Program-made: the position numbers and the translations under genes
Assembly: GCF_020905295.1 (NCBI RefSeq)
Contig: NZ_JAJJMM010000001.1
Location: forward strand, 4,836,001-4,900,000
Direction of reading: 5' to 3'
Length of the DNA stretch: 64,000 nt
Source of the DNA: Flavobacterium piscisymbiosum
Lineage (GTDB): Bacteria > Bacteroidota > Bacteroidia > Flavobacteriales > Flavobacteriaceae
The notes under the pieces: model-generated
What the model saw: the letters and a program-made list of their open reading frames with translations, nothing else
Told to the model about the DNA's origin: nothing
Database searches by the model: none
Shown here: in pieces, positions 43,381-52,347 of the stretch
How positions within the stretch are numbered: the first letter of the stretch is position 1
How the letters are laid out: each line of letters starts with the position of its first letter

Positions 43381-44127
43381 ATGGAATTAAAACATATACT
43401 TGAAAAACAATCTGCAGAGTCCTTTAAAAAATATATTCCGACGCTTTCTATCGATTGTGCTATTTTTAGTTTTAACGAAAATTCGCTTCATGTTTTAACC
43501 GTAAAAATGAAAGATCAAAATTCCTGGGGACTTCCGGGAGGTTATGTAAAAAAAGAGGAAAACGTTGATGATGCGGCAGTTAGAATATTAAAAGACAGAA
43601 CAGGAACAGAGAATATCTACCTGCAGCAGTTTTATACTTTTGGAAATTTAAAACGTTCTGAAAGTGCTTTTGAAGAGCATGATGACAGTATATGGAATAA
43701 ACAGCGTTTTGTATCTATTGGTTATTATGCGCTCGCAGAACATTCGCACGTAAAATTGGTTATCGATGAATATTCTACTGCCGTTGAATGGCACTCTATA
43801 GACAATCTTCCGCCATTTATGATGGATCACAGATCGATTTTAGATAAAGCTTTGCTTACTCTTCGCGAGCAATTGAACAATCATCCTATTGGTTATAATC
43901 TTCTAAGTGAAAAGTTTACAATGCCGGAATTGCAGAAATTGTATGAAGCCATTTTAGGAAAAAAACTAAATCGAGGTAATTTTTATCGAAAAATCCTTCG
44001 CTATGATATTCTGACCAAACTAGATGAATCCCGAAAAGGTGGCGCACATAAAGCCCCTGATTTGTACAGCTTTGATTTAGAGAAATATAACAGCGCACTT
44101 AAAGAAGGTTTAAAAGGAAGCTGGTAA
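43381..44127 (+). CDS. Nudix-derived transcriptional regulator (NrtR/AraR type)
   Basis: This protein of about 248 residues has a Nudix domain (about 20-150) followed by a C-terminal winged helix (about 165-245; LYEAILGKKLNRGNFYRKILRYDILTKLDE). The Nudix box is degenerate: G54, E60, R68 and G75 are kept, but the catalytic REUxEE reads RILKDR, so hydrolase activity is not expected. This matches NrtR-family repressors; in Bacteroides AraR, a member, controls arabinose genes. It is divergent from the TonB receptor/GH3 operon, whose promoter contains a 21-bp palindrome. It most likely senses a sugar or sugar phosphate and represses that operon. The ligand is unknown. The frame extends 24 codons upstream to an ATG at 43309. 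Confidence 0.87.
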   Translation: MELKHILEKQSAESFKKYIPTLSIDCAIFSFNENSLHVLTVKMKDQNSWGLPGGYVKKEENVDDAAVRILKDRTGTENIYLQQFYTFGNLKRSESAFEEHDDSIWNKQRFVSIGYYALAEHSHVKLVIDEYSTAVEWHSIDNLPPFMMDHRSILDKALLTLREQLNNHPIGYNLLSEKFTMPELQKLYEAILGKKLNRGNFYRKILRYDILTKLDESRKGGAHKAPDLYSFDLEKYNSALKEGLKGSW

Positions 44128-44536
44128 ATCATTATTATCTTATCCTATTTCTATATACCAAGAATAAACATTCACTTTTTTTGAGATAAGTTATTGTATG
44201 TGAAATACATTTATTTCATGCCCTTTTATGGTATGAAATATTTTTTTTTTATAGTAATAATCTTCTTTTTTATCTCTAAAACCAATAGTTACCTATTTTC
44301 GTATATTTTATAAAACAAAGCTCTTAAAGCTTGTAAAATAGAAGCTTTAAAAGAATTTCGTACTCAAAATAGTACGTTTCGTTGATTTATAAAATGACTG
44401 ATGTATTTTTACAAATTAAACAAATTTTGTAATAAATAATTAACAAAATAACATTTCGACTAAATATTTTCAGTGGTAATAGTGCATATATTCAAAAAAG
44501 TAATAATATTGTCCAAGTTAACAAATTATTATCTAA
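44128..44536. other. AT-rich intergenic region upstream of the sigma factor gene
   Basis: No gene is supported. Two small inverted repeats occur: CGTACT/AGTACG (44359-44364 with 44371-44376) and TTACAAA/TTTGTAA around 44409-44432. Either may be regulatory. I found no confident promoter. Confidence 0.4.
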
Positions 44537-45124
44537 ATGTCTTTAAATCCCAATTCCGACCAAAGCAAGCTCCTTTACGAGTTATCGCAAGGGAATGAAC
44601 TGGCGTTTACAAAACTGTATAATGAATACAAAAATGTTGTTTTTTCTACTGCTTTAAAAATAACAAAATCCAGAATCTTAGCCGAAGAAGTTGTTCAGGA
44701 TGTCTTTTTGAAAATCTGGCAAAATCACGAAAATCTGGCTGAAATTACCAGTATCGAAAATTATATTTTTATTATTTCCCGCAATCATATTTTTGACATG
44801 ATCAAGAAAATTGCGAGAGATACGTCTATAGTTGTTGAGACTAATTACAAAAGCACATCGACCAATGATACCGAAGATGCTATAAAAGATGATCAGTACA
44901 ATGTTATTCTCAATCAAATTGTTGATCAGCTTCCGCCACAGCAGCAAAAAATCTACAAAATGGCAAAATGGGATGGTTTAAGTCACCAAAAAATTGGTGA
45001 GGATTTGGGCATCTCTACAGAAACAGTAAAAAAACATATGGCTCAGGCTTTGAAATTTGTTCGCACAAAAATTTCACCTTATATGAATATGTTCATGACA
45101 TTGTTTTTATTTTTTAAAATGTAA
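44537..45124 (+). CDS. ECF sigma factor, FecI-like
   Basis: This 195-residue protein has the two-domain ECF layout: sigma-70 region 2 (about 20-88, AFTKLYNEYKNVVFSTALKITKSRILAEEVVQDVFLKIW) and region 4 (about 130-180, LPPQQQKIYKMAKWDGLSHQKIGEDLGISTETVKKHMAQAL). It opens a run of FecR, SusC with an STN domain and SusD genes, the standard cell-surface signalling set of Bacteroidota, in which ligand binding by the SusC receptor releases the sigma factor from FecR to transcribe the transport genes. A weak GGCC/GGCC hairpin with T-run follows its stop, so FecR may be separately transcribed. Confidence 0.95.
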   Translation: MSLNPNSDQSKLLYELSQGNELAFTKLYNEYKNVVFSTALKITKSRILAEEVVQDVFLKIWQNHENLAEITSIENYIFIISRNHIFDMIKKIARDTSIVVETNYKSTSTNDTEDAIKDDQYNVILNQIVDQLPPQQQKIYKMAKWDGLSHQKIGEDLGISTETVKKHMAQALKFVRTKISPYMNMFMTLFLFFKM

Positions 45125-45129
45125 ACTTT

Positions 45130-45154
45130 CGGCCACAGCTAAAAAGGCCGTTTT
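45130..45154 (+). terminator. Weak hairpin terminator after the sigma factor gene
   Basis: CGGCC (45130-45134) pairs with GGCCG (45146-45150) and is followed by TTTT. The stem is short, so read-through into fecR is likely. Confidence 0.45.
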
Positions 45155-45349
45155 ATATTATTTTACATTTTTTTTACATTTTTTTCACTTTCGACTACTC
45201 CTTCCCTATTTTTCAATCGTCTTTATAATAAAGATCATTACTTGACATAGGTTTATCTCCTCTTTTAACAAGATCATTGCATTACAACAAAAACAAAAAA
45301 CACCCAGGTTTACTATTATAAACGATTATTAACTCACAATCAAACGCAA

Positions 45350-46390
45350 ATGCAACAAAAAGTATTTGAAGAATTATTCGAAAACTACCTGCAGAATAAT
45401 TTATCTGAGGCAGAACAACAAAAGCTGATGGAGATTATCCAGTCAGGCACTCATGATGATTTTATAAAAGAAAAGATTCAGTCGCTGATGAAGGAAAATC
45501 AGAATGTTGAAATTCTCGATAAACAAAAAAGTGATGATATCCTTAGTTTTATTCTTTCTCAATCATCAGCTCCTAAGGTTATTTCGATTCATGATAATAA
45601 AAGATCTTATAGAAAAATTGGAAGAACGCTGGTTGCCATTGCCGCAGCGATCACCATTTTATTTGCTTTAAGAACTGCTTTTGTTTATGAAAATGTACCT
45701 AATGCCATAAAAACAAAAGAAGAAAATATAGAGAAAGAGAGTTCGATTTTGGCATTTAACGGAAAACAGCTTATTCGTTTACCAGACGGAAGTACGATTA
45801 TCCTAAACGATAAAAGCAGTATCACGTACGACCAAAATGATTTTGACAAAGAAACCAGAGAAGTTACTTTATCCGGAGAGGCTTATTTTGATATTAAAAG
45901 AAATGAGAAAAAACCATTTATCGTGCATACAGGGAAAGTAAGTACAAAAGTTTTAGGAACTGCCTTTAATATCAATGCTTACGACACATCTGATAATATA
46001 GAAGTTACGGTTGAACGTGGTAAGGTACAAGTGGGAGATGTTAAAAAAACTTACGGTATCATCACACCTAACCAACAAATAAAAGTGAACAAAAACACTT
46101 TAGACTTTGAGCAAAATAATATTAAAATCGAAACTGCAATCGCCTGGAAAAGTAATTACCTGATTCTGGACGATATCAATATGGAAGAGGCTGTTGCGCT
46201 AATTTCTCAAAAATATAAAGTCTCGATTGTATTAGAAAATGAAAACATTAAAAAATGCAGGATTACTGCCAGTTTCTTAAACGAAGAAGATTTAGATCAT
46301 GTTCTAAAAGTAGTATGCAGTGTAATCGAAACCACTTATCATTATAATCAAAATAACGCCATTGTCCTGGAAGGAAAAGGCTGTGAATAG
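45350..46390 (+). CDS. FecR-type anti-sigma factor
   Basis: This 346-residue protein has an N-terminal cytoplasmic anti-sigma region (about 1-85), one membrane helix (about 92-112, GRTLVAIAAAITILFALRTA), a periplasmic FecR domain (about 135-230, LPDGSTIILNDKSSITYDQ, TLSGEAYFDIKRNEKKPFIVHTG, STKVLGTAFNINAY) and a C-terminal DUF4974 domain (about 265-340). The last domain should contact the STN domain of the downstream SusC. It holds the ECF sigma factor inactive until the receptor is loaded. It lies 225 bp after the sigma gene and 143 bp before susC. Confidence 0.95.
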   Translation: MQQKVFEELFENYLQNNLSEAEQQKLMEIIQSGTHDDFIKEKIQSLMKENQNVEILDKQKSDDILSFILSQSSAPKVISIHDNKRSYRKIGRTLVAIAAAITILFALRTAFVYENVPNAIKTKEENIEKESSILAFNGKQLIRLPDGSTIILNDKSSITYDQNDFDKETREVTLSGEAYFDIKRNEKKPFIVHTGKVSTKVLGTAFNINAYDTSDNIEVTVERGKVQVGDVKKTYGIITPNQQIKVNKNTLDFEQNNIKIETAIAWKSNYLILDDINMEEAVALISQKYKVSIVLENENIKKCRITASFLNEEDLDHVLKVVCSVIETTYHYNQNNAIVLEGKGCE

Positions 46391-46456
46391 CACCAATAAC
46401 GGAGTATTAACCTTTTAAAAAAACGATATAAAAACTAGCTAAAACCAAAATAAAAA

Positions 46457-46482
46457 AGCCATCTAGCTCCTACACCAGATGG
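46457..46482. other. Hairpin between fecR and susC
   Basis: Arms GCCATCT and AGATGGC (46457-46463 with 46476-46482) form a 7-bp stem with a 12-nt loop. No T-run follows on the plus strand, so it may be an RNA processing or stability element between regulator and transporter genes rather than a terminator. Confidence 0.5.
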
Positions 46483-46533
46483 CCGCGATTCTTAATAATT
46501 AATTCCAGTAACCATTAAAAAACATGCAAATTT

Positions 46534-49500
46534 ATGAAATTACGCTGTAAAACAACCATGTTTGACAGGGAAAAGACATCTACGTCTTTTTTTAACCTGT
46601 CAAAAAAAACCATTATGATCATGCGAATCAGTTTATTCCACATTTTCTTACTGACCTGCGGCACGCACATGGTCTTTGCCAATGAAATGAGCGGTCAGAA
46701 TCTGGAAGCGATATCTGTTGATATTGAACTTCATAATCAGGATATTAAAACCCTTTTTAAAACGATTGAAAATAAGACAGGATTACTATTTGCTTACCAG
46801 CCACAGATCATAAAAGATTTTCCTAAAGTGAGTACGCCAAAAGGACGCCGCAGTGTAAGCGATATTTTGAATAGTGTACTACAGGGCAGCAATTTGGTCT
46901 ACAAACAAGTAGATAAAAATGTAGTCATTTATAAAAAAGAAAAGTCCAAAACTGAAGCCGAAACAGAAACAAGTGCTTCTAAAAAAGAAAATTCAGATGA
47001 TGCTGATTATATGCTTTCAGGAAAAATTCTTGATGAAAATGGTCAGCCGCTACCAGGTGTCACTATTTCGCTTTTAGGCGGAAACAGACAAGGTGTTTCT
47101 GATTTCGACGGACAATTTTATGTTCAGCTTCCATCAGGAAAACATACCCTTAGAATATCTTATTTAGGGTATAAAACACAGGATATTACGGTTGAAAACC
47201 AAGTATCCGTTACGATCAAAATGCAACCCGATTTAGCTAAACTAGATGAGATCGTAGTGATTGGTTACGGTACAACAACCAAAAGAACTTCGACAGGATC
47301 TGTAGTAAAAATTACAGCAGAAGATATCGAAAAACAACCGGTAACCAATATTTTACAAACGCTGCAAGGAAGAACTCCGGGGGTATTTGTAACCCAGACA
47401 TCCGGTTATGCAGGGTCTGACATGAATATCAGTATTCGTGGCCGAAATTTTATTGCCGGAAACAATTTACCACTTTATATTGTTGATGGTGTTCCTTATA
47501 TTGGAGATGACATTAAAGAACAGGTTCAGGACCAAAATGTTATTAGAGGTGCTCAAAAATCGACCAGCCCTCTTAATATCATCAACCCAAATGATATAGA
47601 AAGTATCGAGATCTTAAAAGATGCAGATGCTACGGCAATTTACGGTTCAAGGGGAGCAAATGGTGTGGTATTAATCACGACCAAAAAAGGAAAATCTGGA
47701 AAAACAGAATTTACTGTAACTACCAATTCAGGAGTTTCTGAAGTAGCCCATATGGCAAAAACGTTAGGCACGCCAGCGTATTTAAACATGCTGCAAACGG
47801 CATTAACCAATAATGGTGATGTTGCTGATGTAGATAGCAACGGTATCGCTATTACAGACTGGGACCCGAATGCGCAAACGAACTGGCAGAAAAAATTAAT
47901 AGGCGGAACAGCGAATTTTAATAATTATTCTGCGTCATTAAGAGGTGGTAATGACACGACAAATTTTCTTTTAAGTGGTACTTACCATAAAGAAACTACT
48001 GTTGTACCGGGAGATTTTAGCTATGATAAATTTTCTACCAACTTTAATATCAATCACAGTACACTGGATAATAAATTAAAAGTAGGTGCTTCTGTAATTT
48101 TTGCAACAGACAACAATAAACTGCCCTTTTTTGATATCACAACTTATGCTGTAGGCACTGCTCCTAACCGTCCGTTGTACAATGCAGATGGCAGCTATTA
48201 CTGGTCTCCGGATTATTTTAGCGATATTAATCCGCTTGCTGCTTTAGAGAAAAGAGTAGACGATAAAGGAACGAACTTAATTACAAGTTTAAGTCTTCAG
48301 TATGAGATTGCAAAAGGGTTTTCTTTTAAAACTGATCTTGGATACGGAAGAGCTCAGATGCAAACCAAACAATTCATGCCGGCATCTGCAAGTAATCATG
48401 TTTACGCCGAAGCCAATGGCAGTAGCATGAACTTTCAAAGATCGTATACTGTTTCGACAAACAACACCAATAATTTTACTGTAGAGCCTCAACTGAATTA
48501 TACAACTGAATTATGGAAAGGAAATCTTACCGCTCTTGTGGGAGGTTCATGGCAGAACAGAAAATCTGAAATGCCTTCTTATGTGAGTTCAAGCGGATAT
48601 AGTTCAGACAATTTAATTGGAAATCTCGGAACCGCAGAAAACATAACCGCAAATAACGGAAGCGCAGAATATAAATACATTTCTCTTTTTAGCAGACTTA
48701 ACTACAACATTGACAATAAATACATTCTGAACATTAACTTTAGAAGAGATGGTTCATCACGTTTTGGAGCTAATAATCGTTTTGGAAACTTTGGATCTGT
48801 GGGTGCTGCATGGGTATTTACTCAGGAAAAATTCTTAAATAGTCTTAGCTGGCTGAGTTTTGGAAAACTACGTTCTAGTTATGGAGAAATAGGAAGTGAC
48901 GAAATTGGAGATTATCAATATGCTGAAACTTTTGACACTCGTAATTACGGTGACGGAAATGCTTCTATGGCGGCTGCCAGAATTGCAAATCCTAACATCA
49001 AATGGGGATTAACAAAGAAATTTGAAGCTGCTCTTGATTTAAGTTTCCTTAATGACCGTATCTCTTTTACTGCTGCTTACTATAAAAATACTTCAAGTAA
49101 TCAATTGGTAAACTATACACTTAGTGCGCAGGCAGGTTTTACAACTTATACGGCAAACTTACCTGCAAAAGTTGAAAATCAAGGTTGGGAATTTACTCTT
49201 GCTACGACCAATATTCATACTAAAAACTTCAACTGGTCAACGTCCTTTAATATTTCGACCAATTCAAATAAGTTAGTATCATTTCCTGGTATAGAGTTTA
49301 CCAGCTATTACTCGCAATATGTTGTTGGAAACCCTTTAGGCAGCAGGTATTTGTATAATTATACCGGTGTAAATGCCAATGGAATTGCTCAGTTTGAAGA
49401 TCTAAACGGAGACGGAAGAATCTCTAGCGGATATGCAGAAACCGGCAGAGGTGACAGAAGATACGCCGGACCATCCTATCCTCAATACTACGGGGGAATC

Positions 49501-49941
49501 TCGAATACAATAAGTTATAGAGCTTTTACACTTGACTTTTTGTTTCAATTCGTAAAACAAGATGGTACTACTTTACTGTCTTCTACTGGTGCTCAGCCGG
49601 GTTATCCTTATTCAACAGCGAATTTTCAGGTAGACGAATACAATGATTATATCGCACAAGGAAATGTTTTAAGTTCCGGTTTTCAAAATAGTTTTTTCAA
49701 TTATTTAGGATCAAATGCTTCTATTGTAGATGCATCGTATATCAAACTTAAAAATGTAAGCGCTTCATACCAGATTCCTTTAGATGAGGCAACAAAGAAA
49801 TATTTACAGAGTATTCGCCTTTCGGTTCAGGGACAAAACTTAGTAACATTTACTAAATACAAAGGTCTTGATCCTGAAACGCAGGGATTGGCTTTGCCTC
49901 CATTACGTACCATCACTTTGGGAACTCAGTTTACATTTTAA
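46534..49941 (+). CDS. SusC/RagA-family TonB receptor with STN signalling domain
   Basis: This 1135-residue outer-membrane transporter has a signal segment (about 28-50), an STN domain (about 60-133) that talks to FecR, a carboxypeptidase-like domain (161-230), the SusC signature LDEIVVIGYGT (238-248), a plug (about 252-370; VDGVPYIG, IEILKDADATAIYGSRGANGVVLITTKKG) and a barrel ending in TLGTQFTF. With SusD it forms the pedal-bin importer for large ligands. It is followed by SusD after 12 bp. Unlike sugar loci, the operon has no glycoside hydrolase; an ABC transporter and an M16 peptidase follow, so the cargo may be a peptide or small protein. Start choice: the ATG at 46534 precedes an unusual N-terminus, and ATG 46558 or 46615 also work. 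Confidence 0.93.
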   Translation: MKLRCKTTMFDREKTSTSFFNLSKKTIMIMRISLFHIFLLTCGTHMVFANEMSGQNLEAISVDIELHNQDIKTLFKTIENKTGLLFAYQPQIIKDFPKVSTPKGRRSVSDILNSVLQGSNLVYKQVDKNVVIYKKEKSKTEAETETSASKKENSDDADYMLSGKILDENGQPLPGVTISLLGGNRQGVSDFDGQFYVQLPSGKHTLRISYLGYKTQDITVENQVSVTIKMQPDLAKLDEIVVIGYGTTTKRTSTGSVVKITAEDIEKQPVTNILQTLQGRTPGVFVTQTSGYAGSDMNISIRGRNFIAGNNLPLYIVDGVPYIGDDIKEQVQDQNVIRGAQKSTSPLNIINPNDIESIEILKDADATAIYGSRGANGVVLITTKKGKSGKTEFTVTTNSGVSEVAHMAKTLGTPAYLNMLQTALTNNGDVADVDSNGIAITDWDPNAQTNWQKKLIGGTANFNNYSASLRGGNDTTNFLLSGTYHKETTVVPGDFSYDKFSTNFNINHSTLDNKLKVGASVIFATDNNKLPFFDITTYAVGTAPNRPLYNADGSYYWSPDYFSDINPLAALEKRVDDKGTNLITSLSLQYEIAKGFSFKTDLGYGRAQMQTKQFMPASASNHVYAEANGSSMNFQRSYTVSTNNTNNFTVEPQLNYTTELWKGNLTALVGGSWQNRKSEMPSYVSSSGYSSDNLIGNLGTAENITANNGSAEYKYISLFSRLNYNIDNKYILNINFRRDGSSRFGANNRFGNFGSVGAAWVFTQEKFLNSLSWLSFGKLRSSYGEIGSDEIGDYQYAETFDTRNYGDGNASMAAARIANPNIKWGLTKKFEAALDLSFLNDRISFTAAYYKNTSSNQLVNYTLSAQAGFTTYTANLPAKVENQGWEFTLATTNIHTKNFNWSTSFNISTNSNKLVSFPGIEFTSYYSQYVVGNPLGSRYLYNYTGVNANGIAQFEDLNGDGRISSGYAETGRGDRRYAGPSYPQYYGGISNTISYRAFTLDFLFQFVKQDGTTLLSSTGAQPGYPYSTANFQVDEYNDYIAQGNVLSSGFQNSFFNYLGSNASIVDASYIKLKNVSASYQIPLDEATKKYLQSIRLSVQGQNLVTFTKYKGLDPETQGLALPPLRTITLGTQFTF

Positions 49942-49953
49942 ATCTAAAAAATC

Positions 49954-51324
49954 ATGAAAAATATTTCTATAAAATATACCTCTATATTTTCGTTTTTTCT
50001 TTTATTAGGAATTACAAGCTGTGATAATGCTCTTGATGTTGATCTTCCCAGCAATCAGCTATCATCAGAAAGTGTTTATGCTTCAGAGCCAACAGCTGAG
50101 GCTGCTGTAAACGGAATCTACCAAAGCATGGTTGCCGATTTTTTTTATAACAGAGTACATACTGTTTTAGGAGAAACAGCTGATGAATTAGTACCAAGAA
50201 CAGGTATTGCCAATATTTACAGTTCGAATGAAATTCCGGAAACTGACGGAACTATAAACGCGAACTGGGGCGAATTATATAAAACTATTTACAACGCAAA
50301 CAACGTAATTGAAGGGCTTACTAAAAGCACATCTCTTAATGCCGTAAAAAGCAAACAATGGATTGCCGAAGCTAAATTTCTAAGAGCGTATTCTTATTTT
50401 TACCTGACCAATCTTTGGGGCAATGTACCGCTGGTACTTACTACAGATGTAGATGTATCGGCATTGTTACCGCAATCTTCGCAAGAAACTGTTTATGCGC
50501 AAATTTTGCTGGACTTAACCGATGCATCAAAAGATCTTCCTGCAGATTATAAAAATTATGATCAGGAAAGAATCAGAGCTACAAAATGGGCGGCAGAAGC
50601 TTTATTGGCAAGAGTAAATCTTTATTTAGAAAGATGGAATGAGGCTTCAACCCACGCATCTGCTGTAATTAATGAAACTGGTACTTATGGTTTAATTACC
50701 GGATTAACAGATACTAACAGTCCTTTTATTGCAGATAATAAAGAGTCTATTCTTCAAATACCTTATTTTAATGTTGATTATACTTACGAAGGATCTTCTG
50801 TATTTACAACCGGTGGTACTTTATTACTAAGAAAAGGCAATGCGCTTTTTGAAGCCGGTGATGCCAGAAAAACAAACTGGACCATTGACATTAATGACAG
50901 ATTGGGCGTATTTTTAGGGATTGCTCCTCGTAAATATCAAAATGATTTTGGAGACTCTCCTTCAGAGCGCTCTACTCTGCTTCGATTAGCAGAACTTTAT
51001 TTAATACGTGCCGAAGCCAGAGTAAAATCGAATGATATTACGGGAGCTCAGCAGGATATTAATGCAATTCGAAATAGAGCCTTACTAGACAATACTACGG
51101 TAACAAATCCAAACCAATTGTTAGACTTAATTGCTCTTGAGAGACAACGCGAGTTCTTTGCCGAGAACGGACATCGCTGGCTGGATCTTAAAAGAACCGG
51201 AAAACTAGACGAAACACTCTCTGTTTTATCTGATAAAATCTGGAAATCTACGGATAACTTATATCCTATTCCGGAGCCGGCAATTCGATCTAATCCTTTC
51301 TTAAACCAAAATTCTGGATACTAA
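49954..51324 (+). CDS. SusD/RagB-family surface lipoprotein
   Basis: This 456-residue protein has a lipoprotein signal (LLLGITSC, Cys23) and SusD landmarks: PTAEAAVNGIYQSM near the start, KQWIAEAKFLRAYSYFYLTNLWGNVPLVL (about 130-160), RATKWAAEALLARVNLYLERW, and the C-terminal RLAELYLIRAEARVKSNDITGAQQDINAIRNRA and LIALERQREFFAENGHRWLDLKRTG. It forms the lid of the SusC importer and binds ligand at the surface. It ends 63 bp before the ABC ATPase, with a 12-bp terminator-like stem between them. Confidence 0.94.
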   Translation: MKNISIKYTSIFSFFLLLGITSCDNALDVDLPSNQLSSESVYASEPTAEAAVNGIYQSMVADFFYNRVHTVLGETADELVPRTGIANIYSSNEIPETDGTINANWGELYKTIYNANNVIEGLTKSTSLNAVKSKQWIAEAKFLRAYSYFYLTNLWGNVPLVLTTDVDVSALLPQSSQETVYAQILLDLTDASKDLPADYKNYDQERIRATKWAAEALLARVNLYLERWNEASTHASAVINETGTYGLITGLTDTNSPFIADNKESILQIPYFNVDYTYEGSSVFTTGGTLLLRKGNALFEAGDARKTNWTIDINDRLGVFLGIAPRKYQNDFGDSPSERSTLLRLAELYLIRAEARVKSNDITGAQQDINAIRNRALLDNTTVTNPNQLLDLIALERQREFFAENGHRWLDLKRTGKLDETLSVLSDKIWKSTDNLYPIPEPAIRSNPFLNQNSGY

Positions 51325-51337
51325 TAAATAAAATAAG

Positions 51338-51377
51338 CGCAAGAATGTTACTTCAAAAAAACATTCTTGCGATTTTT
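51338..51377 (+). terminator. Intra-operon terminator-like hairpin between SusD and ABC genes
   Basis: Arms CGCAAGAATGTT (51338-51349) and AACATTCTTGCG (51360-51371) form a perfect 12-bp stem followed by A and five T. It ends 11 bp before the ABC ATPase ATG, so it could attenuate transcription and also affect that gene's translation. Confidence 0.8.
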
Positions 51378-51387
51378 AAAAAACACT

Positions 51388-52335
51388 ATGGAAACAACAA
51401 TTGTAAGAGTTGAGGACTTGTCACATCAATATAGTAAGGATTGGGCAATACAAAATATTAGTTTTGAAATTAAAACAAATCGAATTTTAGGTCTTTTAGG
51501 ATCTAATGGCGCCGGAAAATCAACTACTATGAATATTCTTTGCGGCGTTTTAAACCAAACCAAAGGAAACATCTTTATTGATGGAATTAATCTAAAAGAA
51601 AATCCTGTCGAAGCCAAAAAACTAATTGGTTTCCTGCCACAAACCCCTCCACTACATTTGGATTTAACGGTAAATGAATATCTGATTCATTGTGCAGAAT
51701 TAAGACACGTAAAAAAAGAAGATTTAAAATATGCTTTAGAGAAAGCCAAAGAACAATGCGGTATTGCACATTTCAGCAACCGATTAATCCGAAACTTGTC
51801 CGGAGGTTACAGACAGCGTGTAGGTATTGCTCAGGCTATTATTCACGAACCTAAATTGGTCGTTTTAGATGAACCAACGAACGGACTTGACCCTAACCAG
51901 ATATTGGAAGTTAGAAAATTAATCAAAAAAATATCCAAAGACAAAGCTGTTATTTTCTCCTCTCACATTCTATCTGAAGTTCAGGCAACCTGTCAGGATA
52001 TCAGAATGATCGAAAACGGACACATGGTTTTTTCGGATACGCTTGATGCTTTTAATAATCATATCGAAGCAGATAAACTAACGGCAAGTTTTGAAAATCC
52101 GCCGGCTCTTGAAGCATTAACAGATATTCCTGAGATAACAGCTGCTATTTTTCTGTCTCCAAAAAAAGTACAGATCACCTTTACCGGAACACAAGAAGTT
52201 GCGGAGAAAATTATTTCGCTCAGTGTTTATAACAACTGGAAATTGAGAGAAATTCAATTTGAAAAAGTATCTCTTGATGAAATTTTTGCTCAATTATCTA
52301 AAAAAGCGCCTTCTAAAAACGCTATTCTTTCTTAA
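51388..52335 (+). CDS. ABC transporter ATP-binding protein (GldA-like)
   Basis: This 315-residue protein is a single ABC ATPase: Walker A GSNGAGKST (38-46), Q-loop near FLPQTPP, signature NLSGGYRQRVGIAQ, Walker B LVVLDEPTNGLDP and H-loop SSHILSE. The C-terminal 80 residues are an extra domain as in GldA-type and other ABC-2 exporters. A TTG seven codons upstream extends the frame, but the ATG at 51388 fits the ABC domain. It is 12 bp from the GldF/GldG-like fusion gene and must be its ATPase. Whether the complex moves something in or out is not known; GldA of F. johnsoniae is needed for gliding, but the context here is a SusCD importer. Confidence 0.92.
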   Translation: METTIVRVEDLSHQYSKDWAIQNISFEIKTNRILGLLGSNGAGKSTTMNILCGVLNQTKGNIFIDGINLKENPVEAKKLIGFLPQTPPLHLDLTVNEYLIHCAELRHVKKEDLKYALEKAKEQCGIAHFSNRLIRNLSGGYRQRVGIAQAIIHEPKLVVLDEPTNGLDPNQILEVRKLIKKISKDKAVIFSSHILSEVQATCQDIRMIENGHMVFSDTLDAFNNHIEADKLTASFENPPALEALTDIPEITAAIFLSPKKVQITFTGTQEVAEKIISLSVYNNWKLREIQFEKVSLDEIFAQLSKKAPSKNAILS

Positions 52336-52347
52336 AAAACAAACTAA

